A DNA stretch of 39,462 bases from Deltaproteobacteria bacterium (GTDB taxonomy: Bacteria > Myxococcota_A > UBA9042 > PHBI01), in contig WYBB01000135.1 of the NCBI GenBank assembly GCA_011526585.1, positions 1 to 39,462 of the forward strand, given 5' to 3'. Below the pieces are notes generated by a model. The model saw only the letters and a list, made by a program, of their open reading frames with translations, did no database searches and had not been told where the DNA came from. The translations under genes were made by a program, and so were the position numbers. Positions 19,101 through 25,890 of the stretch are shown piece after piece; the stretch's first letter is position 1, and every line of letters begins with the position of its first letter.

Positions 19101-21136
19101 AGGCGCTGCCCTGCGCCGCGATCTTCCTCGTGATCACGCAGGCCGCCCTGCGCTCCCCGCCGGTCGCCGGCGTGAGCCCGGCGGTGCTCGTCGGGGACGC
19201 CGCGCCCGGGCCCGAATCGGACACGCATGCTGCCGACGCTGATGCCGGCACGACGGAGCTCGGGACGCAGACCAGCGCCGGGGCGAGCGCCAGGCGTATG
19301 ATGGTGGTCGACCCGGACGCGCGCTTGCGCGACCCGAAGAACCTGCGCAAGACGCTCGGTGCGGAAAGGAGCCTGCCGCAAGGCATGCACGTCGAGGTCA
19401 TCGAGACCCTCGGCACCTACGTGCGAGTGATCTCCGCGCCGGGCGAGGTTCCGGTCATCGACGAGAGCGCACAGGCATGGACGGCGGCGATGAATCTCGG
19501 AGGACTCGGAGCCGACGTCGGTCTGGGCAACGAGCGCAGCGACGAGGAGTCCGCCGCACAGAGCGAGGCCATCCGCGCGGCCCTGCCACCTGGACGCAAG
19601 CCGGGGCAAGGCGGACATGGCTGGCGCTTCGGCAAGTCCTTCGCGCTCTCGCTCGACGGCACGTCGATCGACGGCGAGCTCCTCGACAAGGTCGTCCGCC
19701 TCTGCGAGTGGGCCGCATTCAACGACATGATCACGGACGAGATCGTCATCGGCTCCGGCATGCGCAGCCTCGCCAATGCGCACGCGCTCTGCGTCTCGTG
19801 GGAGATCCAGTTCGGGGAGCGGGTCACGCTCGAGGCGCTCCGAGCCCTCCCGGACGGCAAGGATCGCGATGGCAACCTCTGGTATCGCGAGGGCTGGACC
19901 TGGGAGCAGATCAAGGCGAACGCGAACGCGATCCGGGCGCGCACCCAGGACGCGACCGCCTCGGAGGGTTATCCACCAGGCGACCCGCGGCGACTCCCCG
20001 TCGACGACACGCGCGACGTTTCGCGCCACTGCTCGGGTGGAGCCATCGACGTGACGATCCCGTGGCGAGTGAGCGGCAAGGACGCTGGGAGCAACGCCAC
20101 AGACGTCTGGGGGTGGCCAGAGATCTACACGCAATTCGGGCTGAGGCGTCCGGTCTCGTCTGAAGCGTGGCACGTGCAAGCGACGTCGACGCAGCTCGCA
20201 CCTGACCCGGTGCCCGAGACGACTGCCGAGACCCCGGCTGACACCGGCACCCGGCCGACGTCGACCGCAGCGATCGAGCCCGGACCTTCCGCGCCGGACA
20301 CCGCCCCCGGCGACGACGTGCCGACCCACCAGGATGAGCAGCAGACGTACAGCGCAATCGCCTGGGACGGGATCCGACGGGCGACGAACAGCGCGGCCAG
20401 CTGGTGGTACGGCGAAGGCGAAGTGCACTCCTCGACGCCGGACCACTCGACTCCGCTGCCGGCAGGCGAGCCGACCGCGAACCTGGACGAGTCCGAGCCC
20501 GGGACCGAAGCGAGCGTGGGAAGCGAACAAGCGGATGACGCGGCGTACTTGGATCAGGTCGACAACGAGTCGCCGTACAGTGAGGGCACCGCCCAGTGCA
20601 GCCCGACCTCGTTCACGATGCAGCTCATCGGCGTCTACCAGGGCGACGTTGAGGCCGTGAAGGCGCGGGCTCGGGAGATCCTGGACGAGCGCGGCGAGCG
20701 GTCCGACTACGAGCAGCCCGAGGACCTCATCATCGAGATCCTACAGACGACCGACTGGGACAAGGCGTGCGCCGAGAAGCCGTCGTTCTTCTGGAGCCCC
20801 CGGACGTGGGCTGAATGGGCCGCCAAGAAGTACCAAGGCAAGTACTACAAGGATCCGAACGCCCAGCAGTACGTCGCATCGCTATTCGACGCTGTAGGCA
20901 ATACCGGCGAGCAGACGTTGTCGAAGTGCTACACGCGGAAGGACTGGGCGCCGGTCATCGACGCCCTGGCCAAGGGGGCTCTTGTGAGCGGCCAAGGCGC
21001 GTTCACGGAGGACGGGCACGTCGTCTCGATCATCGCCGCCGACGATGATGGGGTGGTCATCAACGACCCCTTCGGGCTCTACGGCGCCGCTCACGCCGCC
21101 GCCTCCCACCCCTGGGTCTCTTCGAGGCGCACGTAG
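16154..21136 (+). CDS. giant multidomain effector-like protein: DUF4157-like, SH3-like, M15-like and C39-like domains
   Basis: A 1660-residue protein without a signal peptide. Visible parts in order: a helical N-terminus (about 30-130); a DUF4157-like domain (about 130-215) with the zinc-type motif in REVIAHEAIHLAQ (H193, E194, H197); an acidic linker (290-330); a long beta-rich region (about 370-880) with repeated short motifs such as DGLTLDVEG and SGLTLDAEG; an SH3-like segment (about 1049-1096); and an M15-type D-Ala-D-Ala peptidase-like domain with RHCSGGAID (H1292, D1299) and SSEAWHV (E1337, H1340). A Pro/Thr-rich linker then leads to a C39-like cysteine peptidase with C1482 in AQCSPTS, H1622 in DGHVVSI and D1638 in NDPFG. 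DUF4157 is known as a marker of effectors of extracellular contractile injection systems. A peptidoglycan- or protein-cleaving toxin is inferred. The ATG at 16154 is uncertain, and the last 15 codons overlap the convergent gene. Confidence 0.8.
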   Translation: MLEARSRHAPKSVRGRDREDEPAEPQRQARTSLARLHALEDLDALGQHMLLADADAPSRGALDWIFDQVESGALDEEEIGSVLGALERRLGDERRSERDADARAASIAREIAAESGAVRPDDEARAAAIAATLVRVLPQVGLAVRREALRLDARARARARSRGVPAFVEDDAIWLDVRAVDPATAHGREVIAHEAIHLAQAQRGTVRASAAVAELEAAHGARSFAHGHALTPPVVTLSRGEVAAFSSMSEAVRGLIADAYALGSGAHPMARSFLPVVRRWADGNLGKRDEVEAPEVDETDEIGEIDEDAALAQPEAEGEEGRREDKPRGRWLGRLVKRSAELALRSILAFAHLVRVLPREGVKEDHRDILGMSLGFRLSAGIDANFRNARVWGSLMLDLFGFKVLIGRPGNGEDRAPMPGVDVIFDLDLRRALDFPPRIEGQVPNVNIGRTFEAGPGRVSNDRLEIDRIALTPPRLPFGTWTPAAPKLALYGLSIGTGAPAPRLALEPGESSYALGSFLHIDGLHLEGGAAPSRADGAGGGYEVRLGARGAGLRVFGSDVLTAEDVEIGVRLGGEDWALWAELGRGEVAGPLAITVEGARLSTDEGLAVESLAIGAPPGLRKLIEHVTSVTWTMQRRDDPRDTAEGLPDFRLVWRGLKFNGAELPKGLLPAIEPDLRDWVVSIAVGDWLRLDGLTLDVEGPLAPALDRAPTESDTSGTRLALRCGSGALNLFGMKIDMRSLAIGVDATGLRGALARASIDPIAEVSGLTLDAEGLSITHARVGYDGPLPVALQGLPLPSNLTAELVVRGLVLRGKAPALQEATLRIGQTEVSLASIGVFALQVVKGGFDLAAWALAANDLSVWALARSAHFSAMTVGAVLTPLSARLSSLFHAVVDHVTGSGAPPAAPASSSGAPTELDVRVARAVHRPEHLGAFQLAIAELDKRLPFWDPSRQAAHATAATALATGHWAKALLHLHAIAAAEALPCAAIFLVITQAALRSPPVAGVSPAVLVGDAAPGPESDTHAADADAGTTELGTQTSAGASARRMMVVDPDARLRDPKNLRKTLGAERSLPQGMHVEVIETLGTYVRVISAPGEVPVIDESAQAWTAAMNLGGLGADVGLGNERSDEESAAQSEAIRAALPPGRKPGQGGHGWRFGKSFALSLDGTSIDGELLDKVVRLCEWAAFNDMITDEIVIGSGMRSLANAHALCVSWEIQFGERVTLEALRALPDGKDRDGNLWYREGWTWEQIKANANAIRARTQDATASEGYPPGDPRRLPVDDTRDVSRHCSGGAIDVTIPWRVSGKDAGSNATDVWGWPEIYTQFGLRRPVSSEAWHVQATSTQLAPDPVPETTAETPADTGTRPTSTAAIEPGPSAPDTAPGDDVPTHQDEQQTYSAIAWDGIRRATNSAASWWYGEGEVHSSTPDHSTPLPAGEPTANLDESEPGTEASVGSEQADDAAYLDQVDNESPYSEGTAQCSPTSFTMQLIGVYQGDVEAVKARAREILDERGERSDYEQPEDLIIEILQTTDWDKACAEKPSFFWSPRTWAEWAAKKYQGKYYKDPNAQQYVASLFDAVGNTGEQTLSKCYTRKDWAPVIDALAKGALVSGQGAFTEDGHVVSIIAADDDGVVINDPFGLYGAAHAAASHPWVSSRRT

Positions 21137-21573
21137 GACGCCTCCATGCCCTCGGCCATGCCGGTCGCCAGCATCGCGCTCCGCGTCTCGGCGTCGGGCA
21201 GGGTCATACGCATGGTCATCAGCGTGCCGCCGCCGTCCGCCTCGAAGGTCGTCTCGACGTGGTTGTCGGGCGTGGGGTCGGGCAGGTGCATGCGCTCGAC
21301 GTGCACGATCCGCCGCGGCGGCTCGACCTCCACCACCTCGCCGGTGAGGTGGAAGCCCCCGCCCTCCCCGTTCACCCACTCGTAGCGGATCTTGCCGCCC
21401 GGCCTCGGGTCCATCTGGCAGACAGGCATCGTCCACCCCGGGGGGCCGAGGCACCACCTGGCGATGAGCGCCGGCTCGGTGTGCGCGCGGTAGACCGCCT
21501 CGGGCGGCGCCCGGAAGCGGCGGGTGATGATCACGAAGCGGTCTCCCTCGGTCGTCAGCGAAAGCTTGCTCAT
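21091..21573 (-). CDS. AHSA1/SRPBCC-family protein
   Basis: A 160-residue single-domain protein of the SRPBCC helix-grip fold, AHSA1-like subgroup. Typical features are ITRRFRAPPEAVYRAHTEPALIARWCLGPPGW, RPGGKIRYEWVNGEG, LTGEVVEVEPPRRIVH and the C-terminal GMEASYVRLEE. Such proteins bind small hydrophobic ligands in a cavity; the ligand here is unknown. The ATG overlaps the stop of the ArsR-type gene by four bases. This AHSA1-ArsR coupling is very common in bacteria and suggests that the regulator and the SRPBCC protein respond to the same stress. The last residues (ETQGWEAAA) lie in the overlap with the giant convergent gene. Confidence 0.9.
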   Translation of the reverse strand: MSKLSLTTEGDRFVIITRRFRAPPEAVYRAHTEPALIARWCLGPPGWTMPVCQMDPRPGGKIRYEWVNGEGGGFHLTGEVVEVEPPRRIVHVERMHLPDPTPDNHVETTFEADGGGTLMTMRMTLPDAETRSAMLATGMAEGMEASYVRLEETQGWEAAA

Positions 21574-21923
21574 CGTCTTCCTCCCTTGTCGGACGCCGCG
21601 AGCGCCTGCTCCTCCAGCAGGGCGTCGAGGCGTTCGTAGTTGTGTTCCAGCGCGCGGCGGAGCTGCCCCAGGTAGGCGTCGAGCTCACCGAGGGCCTCGG
21701 GCGCGAGCCGGCACGGGCGCCTCGTCCCGTCGACCCGCTGCACCAGCAGGCCGGCGTCGGCGAGCACGCGCACGTGGCGCGAGATCGCCGGCTGCGAGAT
21801 CGAAAACGGCGCCGCCAGCTCGCTCACCGTGGCTTCGCCCAGCGCGAGGCGCGCCAGGATGGCCCGCCGCGTCGGGTCGGCGAGCGCGGCGAAGGTCGCG
21901 TCGAGAGAGCGTTGCACCTGCAT
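21570..21923 (-). CDS. ArsR-family winged-helix transcriptional regulator
   Basis: A 117-residue DNA-binding protein. The winged-helix domain covers about 5-85: LDATFAALADPTRRAILARL, then VSELAAPFSISQPAISRHVRVL as the recognition helix region, then GLLVQRVDGTRRPCRL as the wing. A C-terminal helix (LDAYLGQLRRALEHNYERLD) is the usual dimerisation element. There is no CxC metal-sensing pair in the recognition helix, so it is not an arsenic or cadmium sensor of the classical type. It is the first gene of a two-gene operon with the AHSA1-type gene, and a perfect inverted repeat sits six bases before its start, suggesting autoregulation. Confidence 0.93.
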   Translation of the reverse strand: MQVQRSLDATFAALADPTRRAILARLALGEATVSELAAPFSISQPAISRHVRVLADAGLLVQRVDGTRRPCRLAPEALGELDAYLGQLRRALEHNYERLDALLEEQALAASDKGGRR

Positions 21924-21929
21924 GCGAGA

Positions 21930-21951
21930 TATATAACTCAGACGTTATATA
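21930..21951. promoter_or_regulatory. inverted-repeat operator for the ArsR-type regulator
   Basis: TATATAAC and GTTATATA form a perfect 8-bp inverted repeat with a 6-bp spacer, just upstream of the ArsR start at 21923. It is strikingly AT-rich in this GC-rich DNA, as expected for a promoter/operator where the repressor blocks RNA polymerase. The match to ArsR-type operators is by symmetry and position only. Confidence 0.65.
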
Positions 21952-21975
21952 ACCGCAACGGCAATCAAACGGTCT

Positions 21976-23463
21976 TCAGCTCAGTTTGAGGCGGATCAGC
22001 ATCTTGCGCAGGCCCTCGCGGCTCACGCCGAGGGTCTGGGCGGCCTGGGTGCGGTTGCCGCCGGCGGCCTTCATGTGCAGCTCCACGAGCTGCCGCTCCA
22101 TCTCGGCCATCGTCAGGAGCGGGCCCTGCGTGGCGGGGTTGCCGACCTTGGGCGAGAGGCGCGCGAGGGTGATCGCCTCGCCGTCCGGGGTCAGGGCGCT
22201 GGCGCGCTTGGCCTCGTTCTCGAGCTCGCGGATGTTGCCGGGCCAGCCATAGGCGACGAGCGCCGCCTGCACCTCGGGCGCGATCGCAGGCGCGGCGCGA
22301 CCGGCGGCCTCGGCCGCGCGCGCGAGGAAGGCCGTAAAGAGCGGCAGCACGTCGCCGGGGCGCGCCGAGAGCGACGGCAGCTCGAGCACGACGGCGTTCA
22401 AACGATAGAGCAGGTCCTCGCGGAAGTTGCCCTCGCGCACCTCGTCCTCGAGGTCGCGGTTGGTGGCGGCGACGAAGCGCACGTCGTAGGTCTCCGCCCG
22501 CGTCGAGCCGACCGGCGTGACCTCGCCGAACTGGAGCGTGCGCAGGAGCTTGGCCTGCAGCTCGCGCGGGAGCTCGCCGACCTCGTCGAGGAAGAGCGTG
22601 CCGCCGTGCGCCGCGGCGATGAGGCCCTGCTTGTTCTGGGTGGCGCCGGTGAAGGCGCCCTTGAGGTGGCCGAAGAGCTCGCTCTCCAAGAGGCTCGAGG
22701 TGATGGCGCTGCAGTTGATCGTCAGGAACTGACGCGCCTGGCGCTTGCTGTTGAGGTGCACGGCGCGGGCGAGCAGCTCCTTGCCCGTGCCGCTCGGGCC
22801 CTGGATGAGGACCGGCAGGTCGCTCGGCGCCACCTGGGCCGCGGTCTCGAGCACCCTGAGCACACCGGCGTCGCGCGTGATCACCCCGGGGAAGCGGTAG
22901 CGCGCGAAGAGATCGTGCTCGAGCAGGTTGTTCCTGCGCTCGAGCGCGAGGCGGCGCGCGCAGGCCTCGAGGACCTTCGCGGACAGCTCGAGGATGCGGC
23001 TGAAGAGCTCGCGCTCGGGCGCGCCGTAGTAGTACTGGTTCGAGCGGCTCTCGAGGTAGAGCACCGCGCCGAGCTCGCCCTCGATCCGCAGCGGCGCCGC
23101 CAGCACCGAGCGCGTCAGGAGGCGCATGATGCTGCCGGACTCGCCGAAGCGCGGATCGGCCTCGACGTCCGGCAGGTGCAGGAGCGCGCCGGTGGCGAAG
23201 ACCTCCTCGACCAGGGTGCGGCTCACCGCCTCTTCTTGCGAGAGCAGCTCCTCGGCGCTCCAGTTGGCGATCACCTTGAAGTTGCGCCGGTCGCCGGCGC
23301 GCGCGACGAGGAAGCCGCGGTCACCGCCGAGGATCGCCAGGGAGCGCAGGACGATGGCGTCGAGCAGCGCGTCGGGATCCTCGGTGATCAAGAGCTCGCG
23401 CGCGAGCTCGTAGAGTCGCTCGAGGTCTTCGACGGGGTCGCGCGCACGCGTGAGGTGGGGCAT
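21976..23463 (-). CDS. GAF-sensor sigma54-dependent transcriptional activator
   Basis: A 495-residue activator. A GAF domain occupies about 20-165 (LDAIVLRSLAILGGDRGFLVAR ... SVLAAPLRIEGELGAVLYLESR) and should sense a small ligand. The AAA+ domain has Walker A GPSGTGKE (222-229), the sigma54 contact loop GAFTGA (269-274), Walker B TLFLDEVGELP (about 289-299) and the sensor region FREDLLYRLN. A Fis-type helix-turn-helix lies at the C-terminus (GNRTQAAQTLGVSREGLRKML). All functional motifs for sigma54-RNA polymerase activation are intact. A good ribosome site (GGAGG, 23470-23474 on the minus strand) precedes the ATG. It is 27 bases downstream of the DUF934 gene on the same strand, so it may be transcribed with the sulfite reductase genes. 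No clear sigma54 promoter was seen nearby. Confidence 0.95.
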   Translation of the reverse strand: MPHLTRARDPVEDLERLYELARELLITEDPDALLDAIVLRSLAILGGDRGFLVARAGDRRNFKVIANWSAEELLSQEEAVSRTLVEEVFATGALLHLPDVEADPRFGESGSIMRLLTRSVLAAPLRIEGELGAVLYLESRSNQYYYGAPERELFSRILELSAKVLEACARRLALERRNNLLEHDLFARYRFPGVITRDAGVLRVLETAAQVAPSDLPVLIQGPSGTGKELLARAVHLNSKRQARQFLTINCSAITSSLLESELFGHLKGAFTGATQNKQGLIAAAHGGTLFLDEVGELPRELQAKLLRTLQFGEVTPVGSTRAETYDVRFVAATNRDLEDEVREGNFREDLLYRLNAVVLELPSLSARPGDVLPLFTAFLARAAEAAGRAAPAIAPEVQAALVAYGWPGNIRELENEAKRASALTPDGEAITLARLSPKVGNPATQGPLLTMAEMERQLVELHMKAAGGNRTQAAQTLGVSREGLRKMLIRLKLS

Positions 23464-23490
23464 GCAGATCCTCCGAGGAGGACGAGCCCT

Positions 23491-23997
23491 TTAGTATTGA
23501 TAGAAGGCGGTGTACAGCGCGAACGCCGAGAGCGCCGCGACCGGATCCTGGTCCTCGCGCAGGTGCAGCGCGTCGAAGCCGACGCGCGACATCCACAGGA
23601 TCTGATCGCGCAGGACGTCGCCGTGCGCGAGCAGCGTGCCGCGGTAGCCCCAGAGGTAGCGCAGCTTGCGCGCCTGGCTGTACGCGCGGCCGTCCTTCCA
23701 GTGCGGGAAGGCGAGCGCGATCACCGGCAGCTCGGACAGATAGGGCTTGAGCACCGCGGGGCTCACGTCGTTTTCGAGCGCGACGCCGACCTCGCTGAGG
23801 TCGCGGCCGGCCGCGCGCAGCTCGAGCCAGCGCGACAGCGGCACGATGGTGCCCGGGCTCGCCTCAGCGCCGTCGCCGAGCGTCCAGCGCCGCGCCACGA
23901 CCTGGCGGTCCTCGATCATCACGCCGCTGGCCGACACACGCGGGCGGGCCGCGCCGGCGCCCGCGCTCTCGCGGACCACATCGTAGACGTCATGCAT
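23491..23997 (-). CDS. DUF934 protein associated with sulfite reductase
   Basis: A 168-residue protein of the DUF934 family. The conserved block is IALAFPHWKDGRAYSQARKL, then GYRGTLLAHGDVLRDQ and MSRVGFDALHL. Members are almost always encoded next to CysI-type sulfite reductase and are thought to help assimilatory sulfate reduction, but the biochemical role is not established. It overlaps the 3' end of the reductase gene by eight bases, so the two are translationally coupled. It has no cysteine cluster and no membrane segment. The first 60 residues are more variable (ESAGAGAARPRVSASGVM). Confidence 0.92.
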   Translation of the reverse strand: MHDVYDVVRESAGAGAARPRVSASGVMIEDRQVVARRWTLGDGAEASPGTIVPLSRWLELRAAGRDLSEVGVALENDVSPAVLKPYLSELPVIALAFPHWKDGRAYSQARKLRYLWGYRGTLLAHGDVLRDQILWMSRVGFDALHLREDQDPVAALSAFALYTAFYQY

Positions 23998-25648
23998 AGG
24001 CTGCCTCCTGGAAAGGGCTCACGCCGAGCCGCTCCACGGTTTGAACGAAGGTCTCGTCGCCCTGGCGCTGGTGGCGGTAGACCTCGAGCACGCGCTCGAT
24101 CACGTCGACGACGCGGTCCTTGTCCACGGCCTGGCCGAGGATGCGCCCGACGCGCGCCGGGTCGTGCGGTCCGGTGCCGGCGTAGCCGCCGATGGCGATC
24201 TGGTAGAAGTCCTGCCCGCGCTTGTCGATGCCGAGGATGCCGATGTGGCCGACGTGGTGGTGGCCGCAGGCGTTGATGCAGCCCGACATCTTGATGTGCA
24301 CCGGGCCGAGGTCGTAGGCCTCGTCGAGGTCGATGAAGCGTTCGTGCAGCGCGCGCGCGATCGGGATCGAGTGCGCGTTGGCGAGGCTGCAGTAGTCCAT
24401 GCCCGGGCAGCAGATGATGTCCTGCACCGTGCCGATGTTCGGCGTCGCGAGGCCGAGCGGCACGAGCGCGTCGTAGAGCGCGGAGAGGTCGGCGCTCTTC
24501 ACGAACTGGAAGGCGAGGTTCTGCGCGTAGGTCGAGACGCAGTAGCCCTGGTTGAAGCGGTCCATCAGGTCGGCGATGGCATAGTGCTGGGCCGTGGTGA
24601 CGTCGCCGGGCGCGCGCTCGGGGTGCTTGAGCGACAGGAGCGCGATGCGGTAGCCGGGCCAGCGGTGCGCCAGGGTGTTGGTCGCGATCCAGCGTGCGAA
24701 CGCCGGGTCGCTGGCGGCGCGCGCGAGATGCGCGTCGACCGGCGCGTCGGGGTCGGGTCGCACGACCTCGAACTGACGCGCGATGGCGTCGACCTGCGCG
24801 AGGTCGACGTGCTTGTCCTTGTCGGGGATCTCGGCGTACTCGGCCTCGACCTCCGCCTTGAACTTGTCGAGCCCGAGCTCGCCAACGAGGATCTTGATGC
24901 GCGCCTTGAACTTGTTGTCGCGGCGGCCGTGGAGGTTGTACACGCGCAGGATCGCCTCGGTGTAGGCGACGATCTCGTCGAGCGGCAGGCCCTCGCGCAC
25001 GATCTGGCCGACGCGCGGGGTGCGCCCGAGGCCGCCGCCGACGTAGACGCGCCAGCGCTTTTCGCCTGCGTCATCGAGCATCGCCTCGATGCCGATGTCG
25101 TGGATCTGGATGGCGGCGCGGTCTTCGCGCGCGCCCGAGAACGCGATCTTGAACTTGCGCGGCAGGTACATGAACTCGGGGTGCAAGGTCGTGTACTGGC
25201 GCAGGATCTCGCACCAGGGCCGCACGTCGAAGAGCTCGTCGGGTGCGACGCCGGCCCACGGATCGGCGGTGATGTTGCGCACGCAGTTGCCCGAGGTCTG
25301 CATGGCGTGCATCTCGACCTCGGCGAGGTGCGCGAGGATGTCGGGCGTGTCCTCGAGGCGGATCCAGTTGAGCTGGAGGTTCTGGCGCGTGGTCCAGTGG
25401 CCGATGCCGCGGTCGTAGCGCTCGGTGATGAAGGCGAGCTTCCTGATCTGCGCCGACGAGAGGAGCCCGTACGGCACGGCGATGCGCAGCATGTAGGCGT
25501 GGCGCTGGAGGTAGAGCCCGTTCATCAGGCGCAGCGGGCGGAACTCGTCCTCGGAGAGCTCGCCGGCGATGCGGCGCGTCACCTGGCTCCGGTATTCTTC
25601 GACGCGCTCGCGCACGAGGCGTATGTCGGTCGGGTTGTAGCGGTACAT
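23990..25648 (-). CDS. cysI: assimilatory sulfite (or nitrite) reductase, sirohaem/4Fe-4S subunit
   Basis: A 552-residue two-repeat sirohaem protein. The first ferredoxin-like repeat has HAYMLRIAVPYGLL and GHWTTRQNLQLNW. The 4Fe-4S/sirohaem ligands are present: C414 and C420 (C-x5-C in CCPGMDYC), then C457 and C461 (C-x3-C in SGCINACGHH). The substrate-pocket TSGNCVRNITADP and RRDNKFKARIK are also conserved. It should reduce sulfite to sulfide for cysteine synthesis; the coupled DUF934 gene favours sulfite over nitrite. No CysJ flavoprotein is encoded nearby, so a ferredoxin donor is likely. Two 29-bp operator-like repeats lie just upstream, which would fit sulfur-dependent control. Confidence 0.92.
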   Translation of the reverse strand: MYRYNPTDIRLVRERVEEYRSQVTRRIAGELSEDEFRPLRLMNGLYLQRHAYMLRIAVPYGLLSSAQIRKLAFITERYDRGIGHWTTRQNLQLNWIRLEDTPDILAHLAEVEMHAMQTSGNCVRNITADPWAGVAPDELFDVRPWCEILRQYTTLHPEFMYLPRKFKIAFSGAREDRAAIQIHDIGIEAMLDDAGEKRWRVYVGGGLGRTPRVGQIVREGLPLDEIVAYTEAILRVYNLHGRRDNKFKARIKILVGELGLDKFKAEVEAEYAEIPDKDKHVDLAQVDAIARQFEVVRPDPDAPVDAHLARAASDPAFARWIATNTLAHRWPGYRIALLSLKHPERAPGDVTTAQHYAIADLMDRFNQGYCVSTYAQNLAFQFVKSADLSALYDALVPLGLATPNIGTVQDIICCPGMDYCSLANAHSIPIARALHERFIDLDEAYDLGPVHIKMSGCINACGHHHVGHIGILGIDKRGQDFYQIAIGGYAGTGPHDPARVGRILGQAVDKDRVVDVIERVLEVYRHQRQGDETFVQTVERLGVSPFQEAAYA

Positions 25649-25666
25649 GCGGCGTCTGGGATGCCT

Positions 25667-25695
25667 ATCTTGAGTAAGGTGACCAACTCGGTCAA
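25667..25695 (-). promoter_or_regulatory. predicted promoter of the sulfite reductase operon
   Basis: On the minus strand TTGACC (25695-25690) and CAAGAT (25672-25667) are separated by 17 bases, a plausible -35/-10 pair with a short leader before the ATG at 25648. The -35 lies inside the proximal operator-like repeat, so a protein bound there would block transcription. The -10 match is modest. Confidence 0.4.
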
Positions 25696-25733
25696 CAATC
25701 TACGTGAGTAAGTAGACAAACTTGGTCAACAAT
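25671..25733. promoter_or_regulatory. tandem 29-bp operator-like direct repeats
   Basis: Two 29-bp copies, 25671-25699 and 25705-25733, match at 25 of 29 positions, start-to-start distance 34 bases. Each begins TGAGTAAG and ends GGTCAACAAT, and each contains an inverted repeat of the type TGACC-N5-GGTCA (degenerate in the second). Position between the divergent sulfite reductase and lipin-like genes suggests a regulator site. Size and symmetry resemble Rrf2/CymR-type sulfur regulators, but this is inference. Confidence 0.6.
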
Positions 25734-25890
25734 GCAATTCCTAGCGCGCAAGATATTGATCTTGATTGGGAAAGTCAGACTGGCCAGGGCGGGCCGGAGC
25801 GCACAGCGCGCCTTCGCCGCTGACCGGGGGACCCCTCCTTCGCGCACGAACGGTTGCGGGCGCGCGGCTGGCTGCGCATCCTGTCGCTCG

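Noticed and set aside
18881..20530. Long minus-strand frame inside the giant gene
   Set aside because: Arg/His-rich shadow sequence with no motif; the plus strand carries the M15-type residues.
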